Shown one piece after another: positions 15,859 through 25,115 of a stretch of DNA of 64,000 bases. The position numbers and the translations under genes were made by a program. The notes beneath the pieces were generated by a model that saw only the letters and a list, made by a program, of their open reading frames with translations, ran no database searches and was not told the DNA's origin. The first letter of the stretch is position 1, and each line of letters begins with the position of its first letter. The stretch comes from Hymenobacter cheonanensis (GTDB lineage Bacteria; Bacteroidota; Bacteroidia; Cytophagales; Hymenobacteraceae): the NCBI RefSeq assembly GCF_030581075.1, contig NZ_JAUQSW010000004.1, positions 372,001 through 436,000 of the forward strand. Reading direction: 5' to 3'.

Positions 15859-18213
15859 TTAGAACGGGTAGCCGATGGCCAGGTTCAGGCGGCCGGTCTT
15901 GTCGTCGGGGGTGCCGTAGTTGGCGCGCAGCGGAATGGCGTAGTCGAAGCGAATGACGAAAAACTGCACGTCGATGCGCAGGCCCACGCCCGTGCCCACG
16001 GCTAGCTGCTGCAAAAACGTGCTGGCCTGAAACTGCCCGCCCGGCCGCTGCGGGTCGTTATTCACGAGCCAGATATTGCCCGCATCCAGAAACACGGCGC
16101 CCTTCACGTAGGGAAACAAATCCTGGCGGTACTCAATGTTGCCTTCCAGGCGCAGGTCGCCCACCTGGTCGTAGTAATTGCTCACAATGTCGGTCGCCAC
16201 CGGCTTGTACGAGCCCGGCCCAATCTGGCGCGCCGCGTAGGCCCTAATGGAGTTGGGGCCGCCAATGCCGTACTGGCGCAAATACGGCAGCGTGCCGCCC
16301 GCCGAGTTGCCGTAGGGCAGGCCCACCCCAATTTGCAGGCGGCCCACAATACGGTTGCCCGAGGTGGGGTTGGCACTGATGCGGTAGTACTCGCGCAGCT
16401 CCAAATCGAACTTAGCGTATTGCGCAAAGCGCTGACCCGCAATGGTGTAATATTCGGTAGGCGACTTCTGACCTACCACCGCGCTGCTGATGGCGTTGGC
16501 AATGTTGCCGCTGACCTCGGCCATGCCCTGGAAGAAAATCTGCTGGCGGCGGTTTTCCAGCACTTGCTGGTTGTAGGTGTAGCGGTACGAGCTGGCCAGG
16601 ATAAACTGCGCCTGATAAGCCTGCTTGAGAAACGGCCGCAGCCGCAGCACCCTATCAAACGCCGTATCGGTCGAAACGGCGTTGTACGAGACGTCTATCA
16701 GCTTAAGCTCCTGCTCGTTGGTAATCTTGGTTTTCCAGCTATAGCCGTAGTTGGCCGAGTAGCTGGTGGTAGCAAAGTAGCCCGTGCGCGTCACGTACCG
16801 AATGCCCGCCCCAAAGTTGGTGCGCGGCTGAAAGTCAGAATTGACCAGGCGCGGATTCAGAAAGGGTAGGTGAGGCGCAATGAGGCGCGGCACGATAAGC
16901 TGGGCGTTGATACCAAACTCATTGGAGATAAGACCGGTATTGCTGCGGCTTTCGGCGTTGGCCGGCGCCTTGGTCTGCGTTTCGGTCGAGGCCACGGCGT
17001 TGATGAGCAGCTGCTCGGCCCCGCGCAACGCCGAGCGGTTGCGGTACTGAATAGTGAGGCCCGGCCCGGTAAAGCCGTTGCTCTTGCTCACTAGCTGCAA
17101 CTCGGCGCGCAAACTCTTCTTTTTGAGCTGCGTCATCAAGATATCCGAGTCGAGGCGGGCGCGGCCGGCCGAGTCGCCGGCGGCCGAGGGCCGAAACTTG
17201 ATTTCGACGAAGCGGAAAGTACCCAGGCTCATGAGGCGGCTCAGCGTCTGGTCGCGGCGCTTTTGCCGAAACAGGCTGTCGGGATACAAAAACACGGCCC
17301 GCGTAATGGCCCGCGCCCGAAACACTTCCTCGTCAGGGTAATACAGGTACTTCTGAAACCGGACGGGGTTGCGCTCGGTAGTGTCGGTGAGCACGTAGTT
17401 GGTGTTCAGGCTAATGGTTTTCAGCCAGTAGGGCCGCCGGGCGCGGGCGGGCGTCTCCCCCTTTATCTTAAAGTACACATTGGCCTTGCCTTGCAGCGTG
17501 CTATCGACCTGAAACAGCAGGTAATTGGGGTTGAAGTAGTAGAACCCCTGGTTTTTGAGCGCCAGGTCGATGCGCACCCGCTCGTTGGTAAACACGTCGA
17601 GGTCGTAGGGGTCGCCGGCCTTGAGCAGGCTAGCCGCCTGGGTGCCCCGGATGGCTTTTTCCAGTAGCGAATCGCCCAGTGGAAAGCGAATGTCTTGAAT
17701 AAGATATTGTTGGCCCGGGTGAGCGGTGTAGTTTACCTGGGCCGTTTTTTCCTGCTCCTCCACCTTGCTGCTCACCGAGCCGTGGAAGTAGCCCCGGTTT
17801 TGGAGGCGGTTGGTCATCAGGTCGCGCGTTTGCTTGGCCTGCACCTGGCTCAGCAGCACCGGCGCCTCGCCAAACTTATCGGCCAGTAAGTGGCCTAGCC
17901 CCTTGCTTTTGCCCACGCCCAGGTGCCAGAAATACAGCTTGGGCCGCTGCCCCAGAATGGCGCCGTTGGGCTTGGGCCGCACCACGCTCTCCAGCTCGGT
18001 TTGCAGGGCAGCCTGGTTGCGTAGCTTGGTGGGCGCGTCGATGCTCACCTTACTGCCGGTATATAGTTTCTGGCCCTCCGGAATGTACTTCAGCCCCGAG
18101 CACGAGGCCAGCAGCAGCCCGGCCAGCAGCGCCGCGCCGCGGCCAGCCAGCCGGCCGGCGCTGGCCCGGCGGTAAGTTCTCAAGAGGTTGATAGGCTGAT
18201 AAATAAACTTCAT
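15859..18213 (-). CDS. tamL: TamL: outer-membrane BamA/TamA-family lipoprotein
   Basis: A 784-residue Omp85-superfamily protein. A lipoprotein signal ends at C38 (LLAGLLLASC), the feature that separates Bacteroidota TamL from proteobacterial TamA. POTRA-like repeats fill residues about 60-400, and the C-terminal 16-strand barrel follows, ending in the aromatic residues GYPF. It begins six bases after tamB, so the pair is cotranscribed. In other bacteria TamA and TamB form an envelope-spanning complex for outer-membrane assembly and lipid transport. Confidence 0.88.
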   Translation of the reverse strand: MKFIYQPINLLRTYRRASAGRLAGRGAALLAGLLLASCSGLKYIPEGQKLYTGSKVSIDAPTKLRNQAALQTELESVVRPKPNGAILGQRPKLYFWHLGVGKSKGLGHLLADKFGEAPVLLSQVQAKQTRDLMTNRLQNRGYFHGSVSSKVEEQEKTAQVNYTAHPGQQYLIQDIRFPLGDSLLEKAIRGTQAASLLKAGDPYDLDVFTNERVRIDLALKNQGFYYFNPNYLLFQVDSTLQGKANVYFKIKGETPARARRPYWLKTISLNTNYVLTDTTERNPVRFQKYLYYPDEEVFRARAITRAVFLYPDSLFRQKRRDQTLSRLMSLGTFRFVEIKFRPSAAGDSAGRARLDSDILMTQLKKKSLRAELQLVSKSNGFTGPGLTIQYRNRSALRGAEQLLINAVASTETQTKAPANAESRSNTGLISNEFGINAQLIVPRLIAPHLPFLNPRLVNSDFQPRTNFGAGIRYVTRTGYFATTSYSANYGYSWKTKITNEQELKLIDVSYNAVSTDTAFDRVLRLRPFLKQAYQAQFILASSYRYTYNQQVLENRRQQIFFQGMAEVSGNIANAISSAVVGQKSPTEYYTIAGQRFAQYAKFDLELREYYRISANPTSGNRIVGRLQIGVGLPYGNSAGGTLPYLRQYGIGGPNSIRAYAARQIGPGSYKPVATDIVSNYYDQVGDLRLEGNIEYRQDLFPYVKGAVFLDAGNIWLVNNDPQRPGGQFQASTFLQQLAVGTGVGLRIDVQFFVIRFDYAIPLRANYGTPDDKTGRLNLAIGYPF

Positions 18214-18219
18214 TCTGAA

Positions 18220-21200
18220 TTACTGGCTGGTCGTGGCGCGGCGGGTAGTGTCGCGGCGCACGGTGCTGGGGTTGTTGACGGCGGCGGCCGAGTCGGCCAG
18301 CTGCTGCTCGTGGCGCTTGCGCTCCTCGGTATCCTTCTTGTCTTGCTTGCGCGAGTCGCGCAGCTCCCGCTTTACCTCGGGCGCGAGCTTGGCAAACAAG
18401 TCCTTGAAATTGTTGTAGTCGCGCTGGAATACCAGCGATGCCCCCGTGCGCACAATGTTGCCGTCGATGTCCTCATAGGCATTCTGGCGGAAGGCGCGCA
18501 GGCGCAGGCGGCCATCCTTAAGCAGGGTGTATTCCAGGCTCACGTCGCCGGCAAAGTTGCTGGCCGCGCTGCTGCCCTGCGTGGCCTGGGTGCCCGTGTT
18601 GCCACTCAGCGGCACGTCGGTGCCGAGCCGCACGGTGAGGCGGTTGTTGAGCAGCTGGCGGCGCACGGCCACATTCAGGTCGGTGCGGCTCTGGGCCGAG
18701 CCGGTGCTGTAGTCGGCCTGGTTGGTAATACCCAGGTCGAGGCCCAGGCCAGCCAGGTACTTGCCGGTCAGGCTCTGGAGCTGGTCGGTCAGCACCTGGC
18801 TCACCGAGCCGCGCAGCTGGCTGGCAATGATGCCCTCGCCGGCCGTCGTCTCAAACGGGTTTTGCTGAATGAAGCGCCCTAGCACGAGCAGCGAGAACAC
18901 CTGCTTGCTCTGCTCCGAGGTGTTGGTGGGCTGGCGCAGCTGGGCCAGCTTGGCTTCTACCTCGCCCCCTAGCGCCCCGCGCTGGTCCTCGGGCAGCGTA
19001 ATGTCGAAGCCAATGGTCGGCTTGCTCAGCTGGTCGGTTACCTTAATGGCTACGTTGAAAGGCAAAGCGTTGCGCGCTAATGTATTAGCATACTGGCTGT
19101 CGCTGCCCTGGCCGGCCAACAGCTCGGCCGGTGCCGTTTTTATCTTGTAGATAGCCGTGATGTTGAGGTCGGCATTATACGGGTCGCCGTTCCAGACTAT
19201 CGACGAGCCGCGGGCGATGATGAATTCGCGCGTCACCAGGCCGTAGAGCGAGAGCTTGTACTTGCCGCGGCGCACGTCGAGGCGGCCGGTCAGCGTCAGG
19301 TTGCCGCTAGGGTCGAGGGTGGTGGTGAGGGTGCCCGCCGCCCGCACGCGCAGGTTATCGCCGCTCACCGGGTCCACGATGAAGGTAAACGGCGTGTTGT
19401 CGTTAATCGTAATCGTGGCCGTAATGTCGTAGCCAATGGCGCTCGTATTCGTCGAGTCGGGCTCGCTGAGCACCACCAGATGGGGCTTGGGCCGGGGCTT
19501 GAGGTCCACAAACTGCACAATGCCCTCGCGGGCCACCACGCTAGGGTCGGCGGCGGGGTTTTCCACCGTCAGGTCCGAGCCATCGACCACCGTGGCGCGG
19601 GTGTCAATTTTGATGAGCGAGAGTGGCCCCGTGAGGCGCGTCTCCGAATCGACCACCAGGCGCCCATAGTACAGGGTGTTGTCCTTGGTGCGCCGGCTTT
19701 TCACGGCCAGAAACTTATTGGTCGTCACGCGCAGGTCGAAGGCGTAGTCCACCAGGTTTTTGGTCAGCAGGTAGCCATTGGCCACGGCCTTGTTGCCGGC
19801 CGAGTCGAGCACCGTAAAGTTGTTGAAGGCGATGCCCCGGTCGTCAAACGTCACCGGCTGGCTCACCAGGCGGAACGGCGACCCTAGCTGCGGCACCACA
19901 AAGCTGGCGTCGGGCGAGGTCGTGAGCTGGCCGCGCACCTGCGGCGCGCTCGTAGTGCCCGCAATGGTGAGCTGCCCGCTCAAAAAGCCGGTGGCCTGCG
20001 TTATCTGCCCGGCCGAGAACGGCTCGGCCGTTTTCACGTTCAGGCGGGCCACGTCGAGCACAAAATCGAGCGGGTTGGCGCCGGCCGTGCGATAAGCCCC
20101 GCGCAGCGTCACGTCATTGCCGCCGCCCCCGGTCAGGCGAGCGTTCACGTCGTAGCGGTCGGCCACCGGGTTGCTGGCCTGCAAAGCCAGGTCGCCGAGC
20201 ACTATCTTATTATACAGCAAATCCTTAATGGTCAGGTTGGCCGTGAAAGCCTGCCTGGCGGTGCCCAGGTTACGGGCCACGGCCTCGCCATTCAGCGTGC
20301 CGCCCAGCGTAGAGTCGGCCTGGCCGATGGCCTTGCTCACGATGCCCAGGTTGAACTGCTCGAAGCGCACGGCCAGCGGTGAGGTATTCACGGCCGGGTT
20401 CTGGCTCTGCACCACCAAGGCCGAGGTACCGTTGGTCAGGCGCAGGTTGTTGGCCACAATGGTGCCGTCGGCGTTGTAGCGCACGTAGTTGCCGGCGCCC
20501 GCCGTCCAAGTATCGTAGTTGATAATCTGGTCGTTGGCAAAGGCAAATTGGTAGGCGCTGCCCCGGCCTTGCGTCAGCACCTCCAGGGCGCCGGCCAGGG
20601 CTAGCCGCTCGCGGTTGCTGCTGTCGCCCAAAATGGAGGCGCGGGTATTAATCTTATTATCAGCCACATTGCCCACAATGCTGGGGCGGCGCAGCGTCAG
20701 GCTCGTGTCTTGCCGGGCGCGCGCCAGGCGCAGCGCGTAGTCGAGCTTGCTAGGGTCCGAGTTCACGTCCAGCGTGAGCGAGTCGAGCCGGTAGTTCTGG
20801 TAGCGAATAAAGCGAATGTCGGTTTTGGCCGTGAGGCGGGCGGCGGCGCGGCTGTAGTCGCCGGCCAGCACAAAGGGCGACAAGCGCCGCAGCCCCGGCA
20901 CAAACTGGCGCACCAGCCGGGTGTTTTTCACGCGCAGCGAGTACGTAAACTGCTGATTGCCTTGCTCATTCCGAAACGGCGCCACGCCCGCCAGGTGAAA
21001 ATACCGGTTGATGTGCCGCTGCAACTCCGTGGCCAAATCGCCCAGGTGCACATTGCCATCAAGCTTGATGGCCGCCACGTTCGAGTTGAAATCGACGGCC
21101 GTGCGGGTAGCCGTTTGCACAATGCGCCCCTGCACCGAGTCGAGCGGAATGCGCTGCTTATCCTTGGTAATCACGATGTGGTCGCCGCTAAACGTCCCGT

Positions 21201-23457
21201 TAATCGTGTTCAGGCTTGAGCCGCGCAGGTTGGCCTGTAGGTCGCCTTGTACTTTTAAGTTGCCACCCGTGTAAAAGCCCAGCGCCGTAAGGTTGGCCCC
21301 GCGCAGGTTCAGCGACGTTACCTCGTAGCTAGGGTTCTTGGCGTCGCGCAGGTTCACCACCGCTTTCAGGTCCAGGTCGAGGTTGGGGTCGTCGTGGCTG
21401 CTGGCCGCAATCGTGTACTTGCCCCGGTCAATGTCCACCGAAGTGGCCACGCCGTGGTAGGTATAGCCATTATAGCGGGCGCTCTGCACGTTGGCCGTCA
21501 GCTTGCCCACCAGGGTGTTGGGGTCCTGCAAGTTGCCGGTGGCATTAATGCGCCCGGTGCCCGTAATGGGCCCGATAGTCGGGTCTTTCAGCAGCTTACC
21601 CGCATCAAAATTCTGTACCGCAAAGGTGCCCACCAGCGGCTGCTGGCCGTTGGCCTGTTTGGCGCCCAGCTTGCCGCTGAAAGCCACGTTGCCGTAGGTC
21701 GAGCGCAGCTTTAGGTTGGTATCGAAGGCGAGCGTAGTGGGCCGCCCCTTAAAAGTGCCGCTCAGCGAGAGGCTAGGGGGGATGCTGATATTGCCAGGCA
21801 CCGTGCCCTTGGGTAGCACGCTCAGCAGGTCGGCGCGCGTGGTAGTAAATTTCTGAATATCAAGGTCTACGTACAAGCGGCCATCCACATTGGGAAGGCC
21901 CACGATGTGCGCCCGGCGCGCCTGCACCACCGTATTGCGCAGGCCCACAAAGTCGAGGTTGCGCACCAGCAGGTCGCCCAGCCGGCCGGTTACCAGGCCA
22001 CTCAGCAAAATGCTTTGGTTGGGGCCGGTGGTAAAGGGCGGCGTGCTCGCCAGGCTCGGCACCAGGTATAAGATGTCGCGGAAGCCTAGCCGGGTGTTGC
22101 GCAAATCGCCGCTCAGGCCCAGGTTGGGCAGGTCGTCGGCAATGGCACTCAGGCTCTTATAGCGCAAGCCCAGGCTACGCTTGATGCGCGAGTTGGGCGT
22201 TATCAAATCGAGGCTGTCCAGGGCAATCTGCACCGAATCGTACACCACATTGGCCCGGGCCGAGCTGATGGCGAAGCCGCTCTGGTCTTTGCCCGCCAGG
22301 TTGTCCAGCTTCAGCGTTGTGCGGTTTTCGGTAAAGGTCAGGTCGCGCGTATTCAGCACTAAGTCAGTGAAGTGCAGGTGGCTGTAGTCGAGTGCCGGGT
22401 AGCGGGTTTTGAGCTTCGGGTCGTTGAAATTGTCGAAGTTCACCGCCACCTGGCTGATGTCGGACTGCGCCAGGGTCACGCGCCACTTAAGAGGAGCGGC
22501 CGTAGCTTTTTGGGCCGCCTCATCCACCTTGCGCACGGCCTCGGCGGGGTTGATAACGCGCTGGGATACCGGCACATTCTGGTTCTGGGCGTAGGCAAAA
22601 GTGGTGTTCTTCAGTGTCAGCTTATCGAGGTCGATGCGCTCGTTTTTCAGGTCGATATTCTTGGCCGTGACATCGGCTAGCCCGATTTTGCTGTCGATAT
22701 ACTGCGCGGCCGGGGCATTCTTATAAGTAAAGGCCACGTCTTCCAGCGTCGCTTTATTCAGGCCAAACGTGAGGGCTAGCGGCGCTTCCGGCTTCTTATT
22801 ATCGAGTTCGGGCGCGGTTTTGATTTGCTCCATGCGGATGGCGGCGTGGCGCAGGGCCACGTTATCCACCTTATACACAGCGTTATCCACATCCACCTCA
22901 TCCATGTTCACCAGCAGGTCGCCGAGCTTGGCGCGCAAGTCGGAGCCAGCCACTTGGTCGTTTTGCGTAAACAGGATATTGGCCAGGTGCACCCGCCCAA
23001 TGTCGTACTTCAGGCCCGAGCTGGTAGTATCGACCGGCGCCGTGGGGTCGGTGAAGGCCTTGATAATGAAGTCGTAGTTATTAACGCTGTCGGGTTCGGT
23101 GCGGGTCAGGCGCACGCGGCCGTTTTCCAGCTCTACATCTTTGATATTGACCTGCTTCTTGAGCAGCGCGAAAATATCGACGCTCACACCCAGGTGGCCC
23201 ACGCTCAGCAGCGTATCGCGCTGCTGGTCGGCCAGGTACACGTTGTCGAAATTGATGGCGTGCCGAAAATCGGTGCGAAAGGTGCCTAGCCGTACTTCAG
23301 TTTTTAGCTTATCGCGCAGGTAGCCTTCGGCGCGACGTGCTACAAAGTCTTGGCCAGCAGGAAATTGCAGGTACACAACCACGCCAACCACCAGCAGCAA
23401 AACCAGCGCAATCAGACCAAAGACAACGTACAGAAAGCGCCGTAGATAAACTGACAC
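18220..23457 (-). CDS. tamB: TamB: translocation and assembly module protein (DUF490)
   Basis: A 1745-residue protein with one N-terminal membrane anchor (about residues 7-31). A very long repetitive beta-rich region follows, of the kind that forms a hydrophobic groove across the periplasm in AsmA-like proteins. The TamB domain lies near residues 1250-1690 (FDITLPEDQRGALGG, VFSLLVLGRFI). The C-terminus carries an extra charged tail (RELRDSRKQDKKDTEERKRH). It is the first gene of the tamB-tamL operon and the largest gene in the window. The likely role is lipid or outer-membrane protein transport with TamL. Confidence 0.9.
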   Translation of the reverse strand: MSVYLRRFLYVVFGLIALVLLLVVGVVVYLQFPAGQDFVARRAEGYLRDKLKTEVRLGTFRTDFRHAINFDNVYLADQQRDTLLSVGHLGVSVDIFALLKKQVNIKDVELENGRVRLTRTEPDSVNNYDFIIKAFTDPTAPVDTTSSGLKYDIGRVHLANILFTQNDQVAGSDLRAKLGDLLVNMDEVDVDNAVYKVDNVALRHAAIRMEQIKTAPELDNKKPEAPLALTFGLNKATLEDVAFTYKNAPAAQYIDSKIGLADVTAKNIDLKNERIDLDKLTLKNTTFAYAQNQNVPVSQRVINPAEAVRKVDEAAQKATAAPLKWRVTLAQSDISQVAVNFDNFNDPKLKTRYPALDYSHLHFTDLVLNTRDLTFTENRTTLKLDNLAGKDQSGFAISSARANVVYDSVQIALDSLDLITPNSRIKRSLGLRYKSLSAIADDLPNLGLSGDLRNTRLGFRDILYLVPSLASTPPFTTGPNQSILLSGLVTGRLGDLLVRNLDFVGLRNTVVQARRAHIVGLPNVDGRLYVDLDIQKFTTTRADLLSVLPKGTVPGNISIPPSLSLSGTFKGRPTTLAFDTNLKLRSTYGNVAFSGKLGAKQANGQQPLVGTFAVQNFDAGKLLKDPTIGPITGTGRINATGNLQDPNTLVGKLTANVQSARYNGYTYHGVATSVDIDRGKYTIAASSHDDPNLDLDLKAVVNLRDAKNPSYEVTSLNLRGANLTALGFYTGGNLKVQGDLQANLRGSSLNTINGTFSGDHIVITKDKQRIPLDSVQGRIVQTATRTAVDFNSNVAAIKLDGNVHLGDLATELQRHINRYFHLAGVAPFRNEQGNQQFTYSLRVKNTRLVRQFVPGLRRLSPFVLAGDYSRAAARLTAKTDIRFIRYQNYRLDSLTLDVNSDPSKLDYALRLARARQDTSLTLRRPSIVGNVADNKINTRASILGDSSNRERLALAGALEVLTQGRGSAYQFAFANDQIINYDTWTAGAGNYVRYNADGTIVANNLRLTNGTSALVVQSQNPAVNTSPLAVRFEQFNLGIVSKAIGQADSTLGGTLNGEAVARNLGTARQAFTANLTIKDLLYNKIVLGDLALQASNPVADRYDVNARLTGGGGNDVTLRGAYRTAGANPLDFVLDVARLNVKTAEPFSAGQITQATGFLSGQLTIAGTTSAPQVRGQLTTSPDASFVVPQLGSPFRLVSQPVTFDDRGIAFNNFTVLDSAGNKAVANGYLLTKNLVDYAFDLRVTTNKFLAVKSRRTKDNTLYYGRLVVDSETRLTGPLSLIKIDTRATVVDGSDLTVENPAADPSVVAREGIVQFVDLKPRPKPHLVVLSEPDSTNTSAIGYDITATITINDNTPFTFIVDPVSGDNLRVRAAGTLTTTLDPSGNLTLTGRLDVRRGKYKLSLYGLVTREFIIARGSSIVWNGDPYNADLNITAIYKIKTAPAELLAGQGSDSQYANTLARNALPFNVAIKVTDQLSKPTIGFDITLPEDQRGALGGEVEAKLAQLRQPTNTSEQSKQVFSLLVLGRFIQQNPFETTAGEGIIASQLRGSVSQVLTDQLQSLTGKYLAGLGLDLGITNQADYSTGSAQSRTDLNVAVRRQLLNNRLTVRLGTDVPLSGNTGTQATQGSSAASNFAGDVSLEYTLLKDGRLRLRAFRQNAYEDIDGNIVRTGASLVFQRDYNNFKDLFAKLAPEVKRELRDSRKQDKKDTEERKRHEQQLADSAAAVNNPSTVRRDTTRRATTSQ

Positions 23458-23669
23458 AGGCAGAAAAAGCTAAGTGAAGCCGCGCCCAGCTTCAGTAAAG
23501 GAACAGAATTATGGCTTTCCAAACGGGAAACAGTCGGCCGGGGTTGGCTAAAAGCCGACGGAAAGTGCGGAATAAGGTTTCACCTAGCTAGCCGGGCAAC
23601 GTTGCCAACGGGTGTTTCTAGTATGCAGCGGCGGGCCCGCAAACCCGGGGCCTGCCGTTACTTTGCCCC

Positions 23670-24644
23670 ATGCAGCCTACTTCCGCCCCCGACTACCGCC
23701 CCCTCATTCGCCAGGCCTTTGCCGAGATGGAAAAAGTGGTGGTGGGCCAGCGTGCCCTCGTCAACCGCCTGCTGATTGGTGTTTTCACCGGCGGCCACAT
23801 CCTGCTGGAGGGCGTGCCGGGGCTAGCTAAAACACTTACCGTGAGCACTCTGTCGCAGGTGTTGCACCTGCATTTTCAGCGGGTGCAGTTCACGCCCGAC
23901 CTGTTGCCGTCGGACCTCGTGGGCACCATGATTTACAACCAGAACCAGTCGGTATTCGAGGTAAAGAAAGGACCCATCTTCGCCAACCTTGTGCTGGCCG
24001 ACGAAATAAACCGCTCGCCGGCCAAGGTGCAGAGCGCGCTGCTGGAGGCGATGCAGGAAAATCAGGTCACCATCGGCGAAACCACCTACCCGCTCGACCG
24101 GCCTTTCCTGGTGCTAGCCACCCAAAACCCTGTGGAGCAAGAGGGTACCTACCCGCTGCCCGAGGCGCAGGTCGACCGCTTTATGCTGAAGGTGCACGTC
24201 GACTACCTGAAAAAGGCCGACGAGCTGGAGGTAATGCGCCGGATGGCCAACATGGGGTTCCAGGGCGATGTGCAGCCGGTGCTCACCAAAGAGGACATCT
24301 TTGGCATTCGCGACCAGATAAACCAGGTGCAGATTTCGGACACGCTGGAGAAGTACCTTATTGAGTTGGTGTTTGCCACGCGCCGCCCAGCCGACTACGA
24401 CTTGCCCGAGTTTGCCCAAGCTGTGCAGTTTGGGGCTAGCCCGCGCGCCAGCATTGCGCTGCACCGCGCCGCCCGCGCCGTGGCCTACCTCGACGGCCGC
24501 GACTATGTACTGCCCGAAGACATCAAGGATGTGGCCGCCGACGTGCTCAATCACCGCATTTTGATGACGTATGAGGCGGAGGCCGACGGCATCCGCACCC
24601 ACGACCTGATTGAGGCCATTCTGCGAAAAGTACCCATTTCATAG
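23670..24644 (+). CDS. MoxR-family AAA+ ATPase
   Basis: A 324-residue MoxR ATPase. Walker A is GVPGLAKT (48-55), Walker B is LVLADEIN (D110-E111), sensor 1 is VLATQNPVEQEGTYPLPEAQ and sensor 2 is ASPRASIAL. MoxR proteins act as chaperones, usually encoded next to a DUF58 and VWA-domain partner. Here the following gene is a Thr-rich secreted protein and the preceding one is divergent tamB, so it is an orphan in this window. A promoter-like TTACTTTG lies only five bases before the ATG, hinting at a very short leader. Confidence 0.92.
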   Translation: MQPTSAPDYRPLIRQAFAEMEKVVVGQRALVNRLLIGVFTGGHILLEGVPGLAKTLTVSTLSQVLHLHFQRVQFTPDLLPSDLVGTMIYNQNQSVFEVKKGPIFANLVLADEINRSPAKVQSALLEAMQENQVTIGETTYPLDRPFLVLATQNPVEQEGTYPLPEAQVDRFMLKVHVDYLKKADELEVMRRMANMGFQGDVQPVLTKEDIFGIRDQINQVQISDTLEKYLIELVFATRRPADYDLPEFAQAVQFGASPRASIALHRAARAVAYLDGRDYVLPEDIKDVAADVLNHRILMTYEAEADGIRTHDLIEAILRKVPIS

Positions 24645-24774
24645 GCTAGCAGTGCGTTAAGTACGCCAGGCGGCCGAGAATTAACCTTTTTTTCACCATG
24701 TCGTTAAAGGCAGACCAAAAGCGGTTTCCGTCATGGAAGCCAGCTTAGTTCTTTCCACCGAAAACACTACTGAC

Positions 24775-25047
24775 ATGAAAAAGCTATTTGTTCTCGCCGC
24801 TTTGCTGACCGCTGGTGCCTATTCGGCTAGCGCCCAAACCGGCACGACGACCACCACGACCCGCCAGACCACCACGACGCCGGCAACCACGACTTCGACC
24901 TACCCGGTGCAAACCACCGTGCCGTCGTCGACCACAACCGAGTCGACTACCACCACTGCTACGCCCGCCCCTACCACCACGGTAGTGCAGCCGGTAATTC
25001 CCGCCGGCCGGGTAAAAAGCAACGGCCGCAAAGTGAAAATCAAGTAG
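24775..25047 (+). CDS. Small secreted threonine-rich protein
   Basis: From ATG 24775 the protein has 90 residues: a signal peptide (MKKLFVLAALLTAGAYSASAQ), then about 50 residues made mostly of Thr with Pro, Ser and Val (TGTTTTTTRQTTTTPATTT), then a basic tail (AGRVKSNGRKVKIK). The low-complexity part has no recognisable fold and could be an O-glycosylated linker or stalk. I do not recognise the family. The codons in the Thr tracts vary (ACC, ACG, ACT, ACA), so the protein sequence, not a DNA repeat, seems to be maintained. Confidence 0.65.
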   Translation: MKKLFVLAALLTAGAYSASAQTGTTTTTTRQTTTTPATTTSTYPVQTTVPSSTTTESTTTTATPAPTTTVVQPVIPAGRVKSNGRKVKIK

Positions 25048-25072
25048 GCATTTGCTAGCCTGCGTTTTTGTT

Positions 25073-25110
25073 AAGAGCCGCCCGCAAGTAGTTGCGGGCG
25101 GCTCTTTTTT
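25073..25110. terminator. Terminator between convergent genes
   Basis: AAGAGCCGCCCGCAA pairs with TTGCGGGCGGCTCTTTTTT around GTAG. It serves the Thr-rich gene on the plus strand. It also lies just beyond the stop of the glycosyltransferase gene on the minus strand. Confidence 0.9.
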
Positions 25111-25115
25111 GCTAC

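Noticed and set aside
24838..24990. Repeated ACC/ACG triplets as a possible CRISPR or satellite
   Set aside because: They are in-frame Thr codons of a secreted protein with mixed synonymous codons, without regular spacers.
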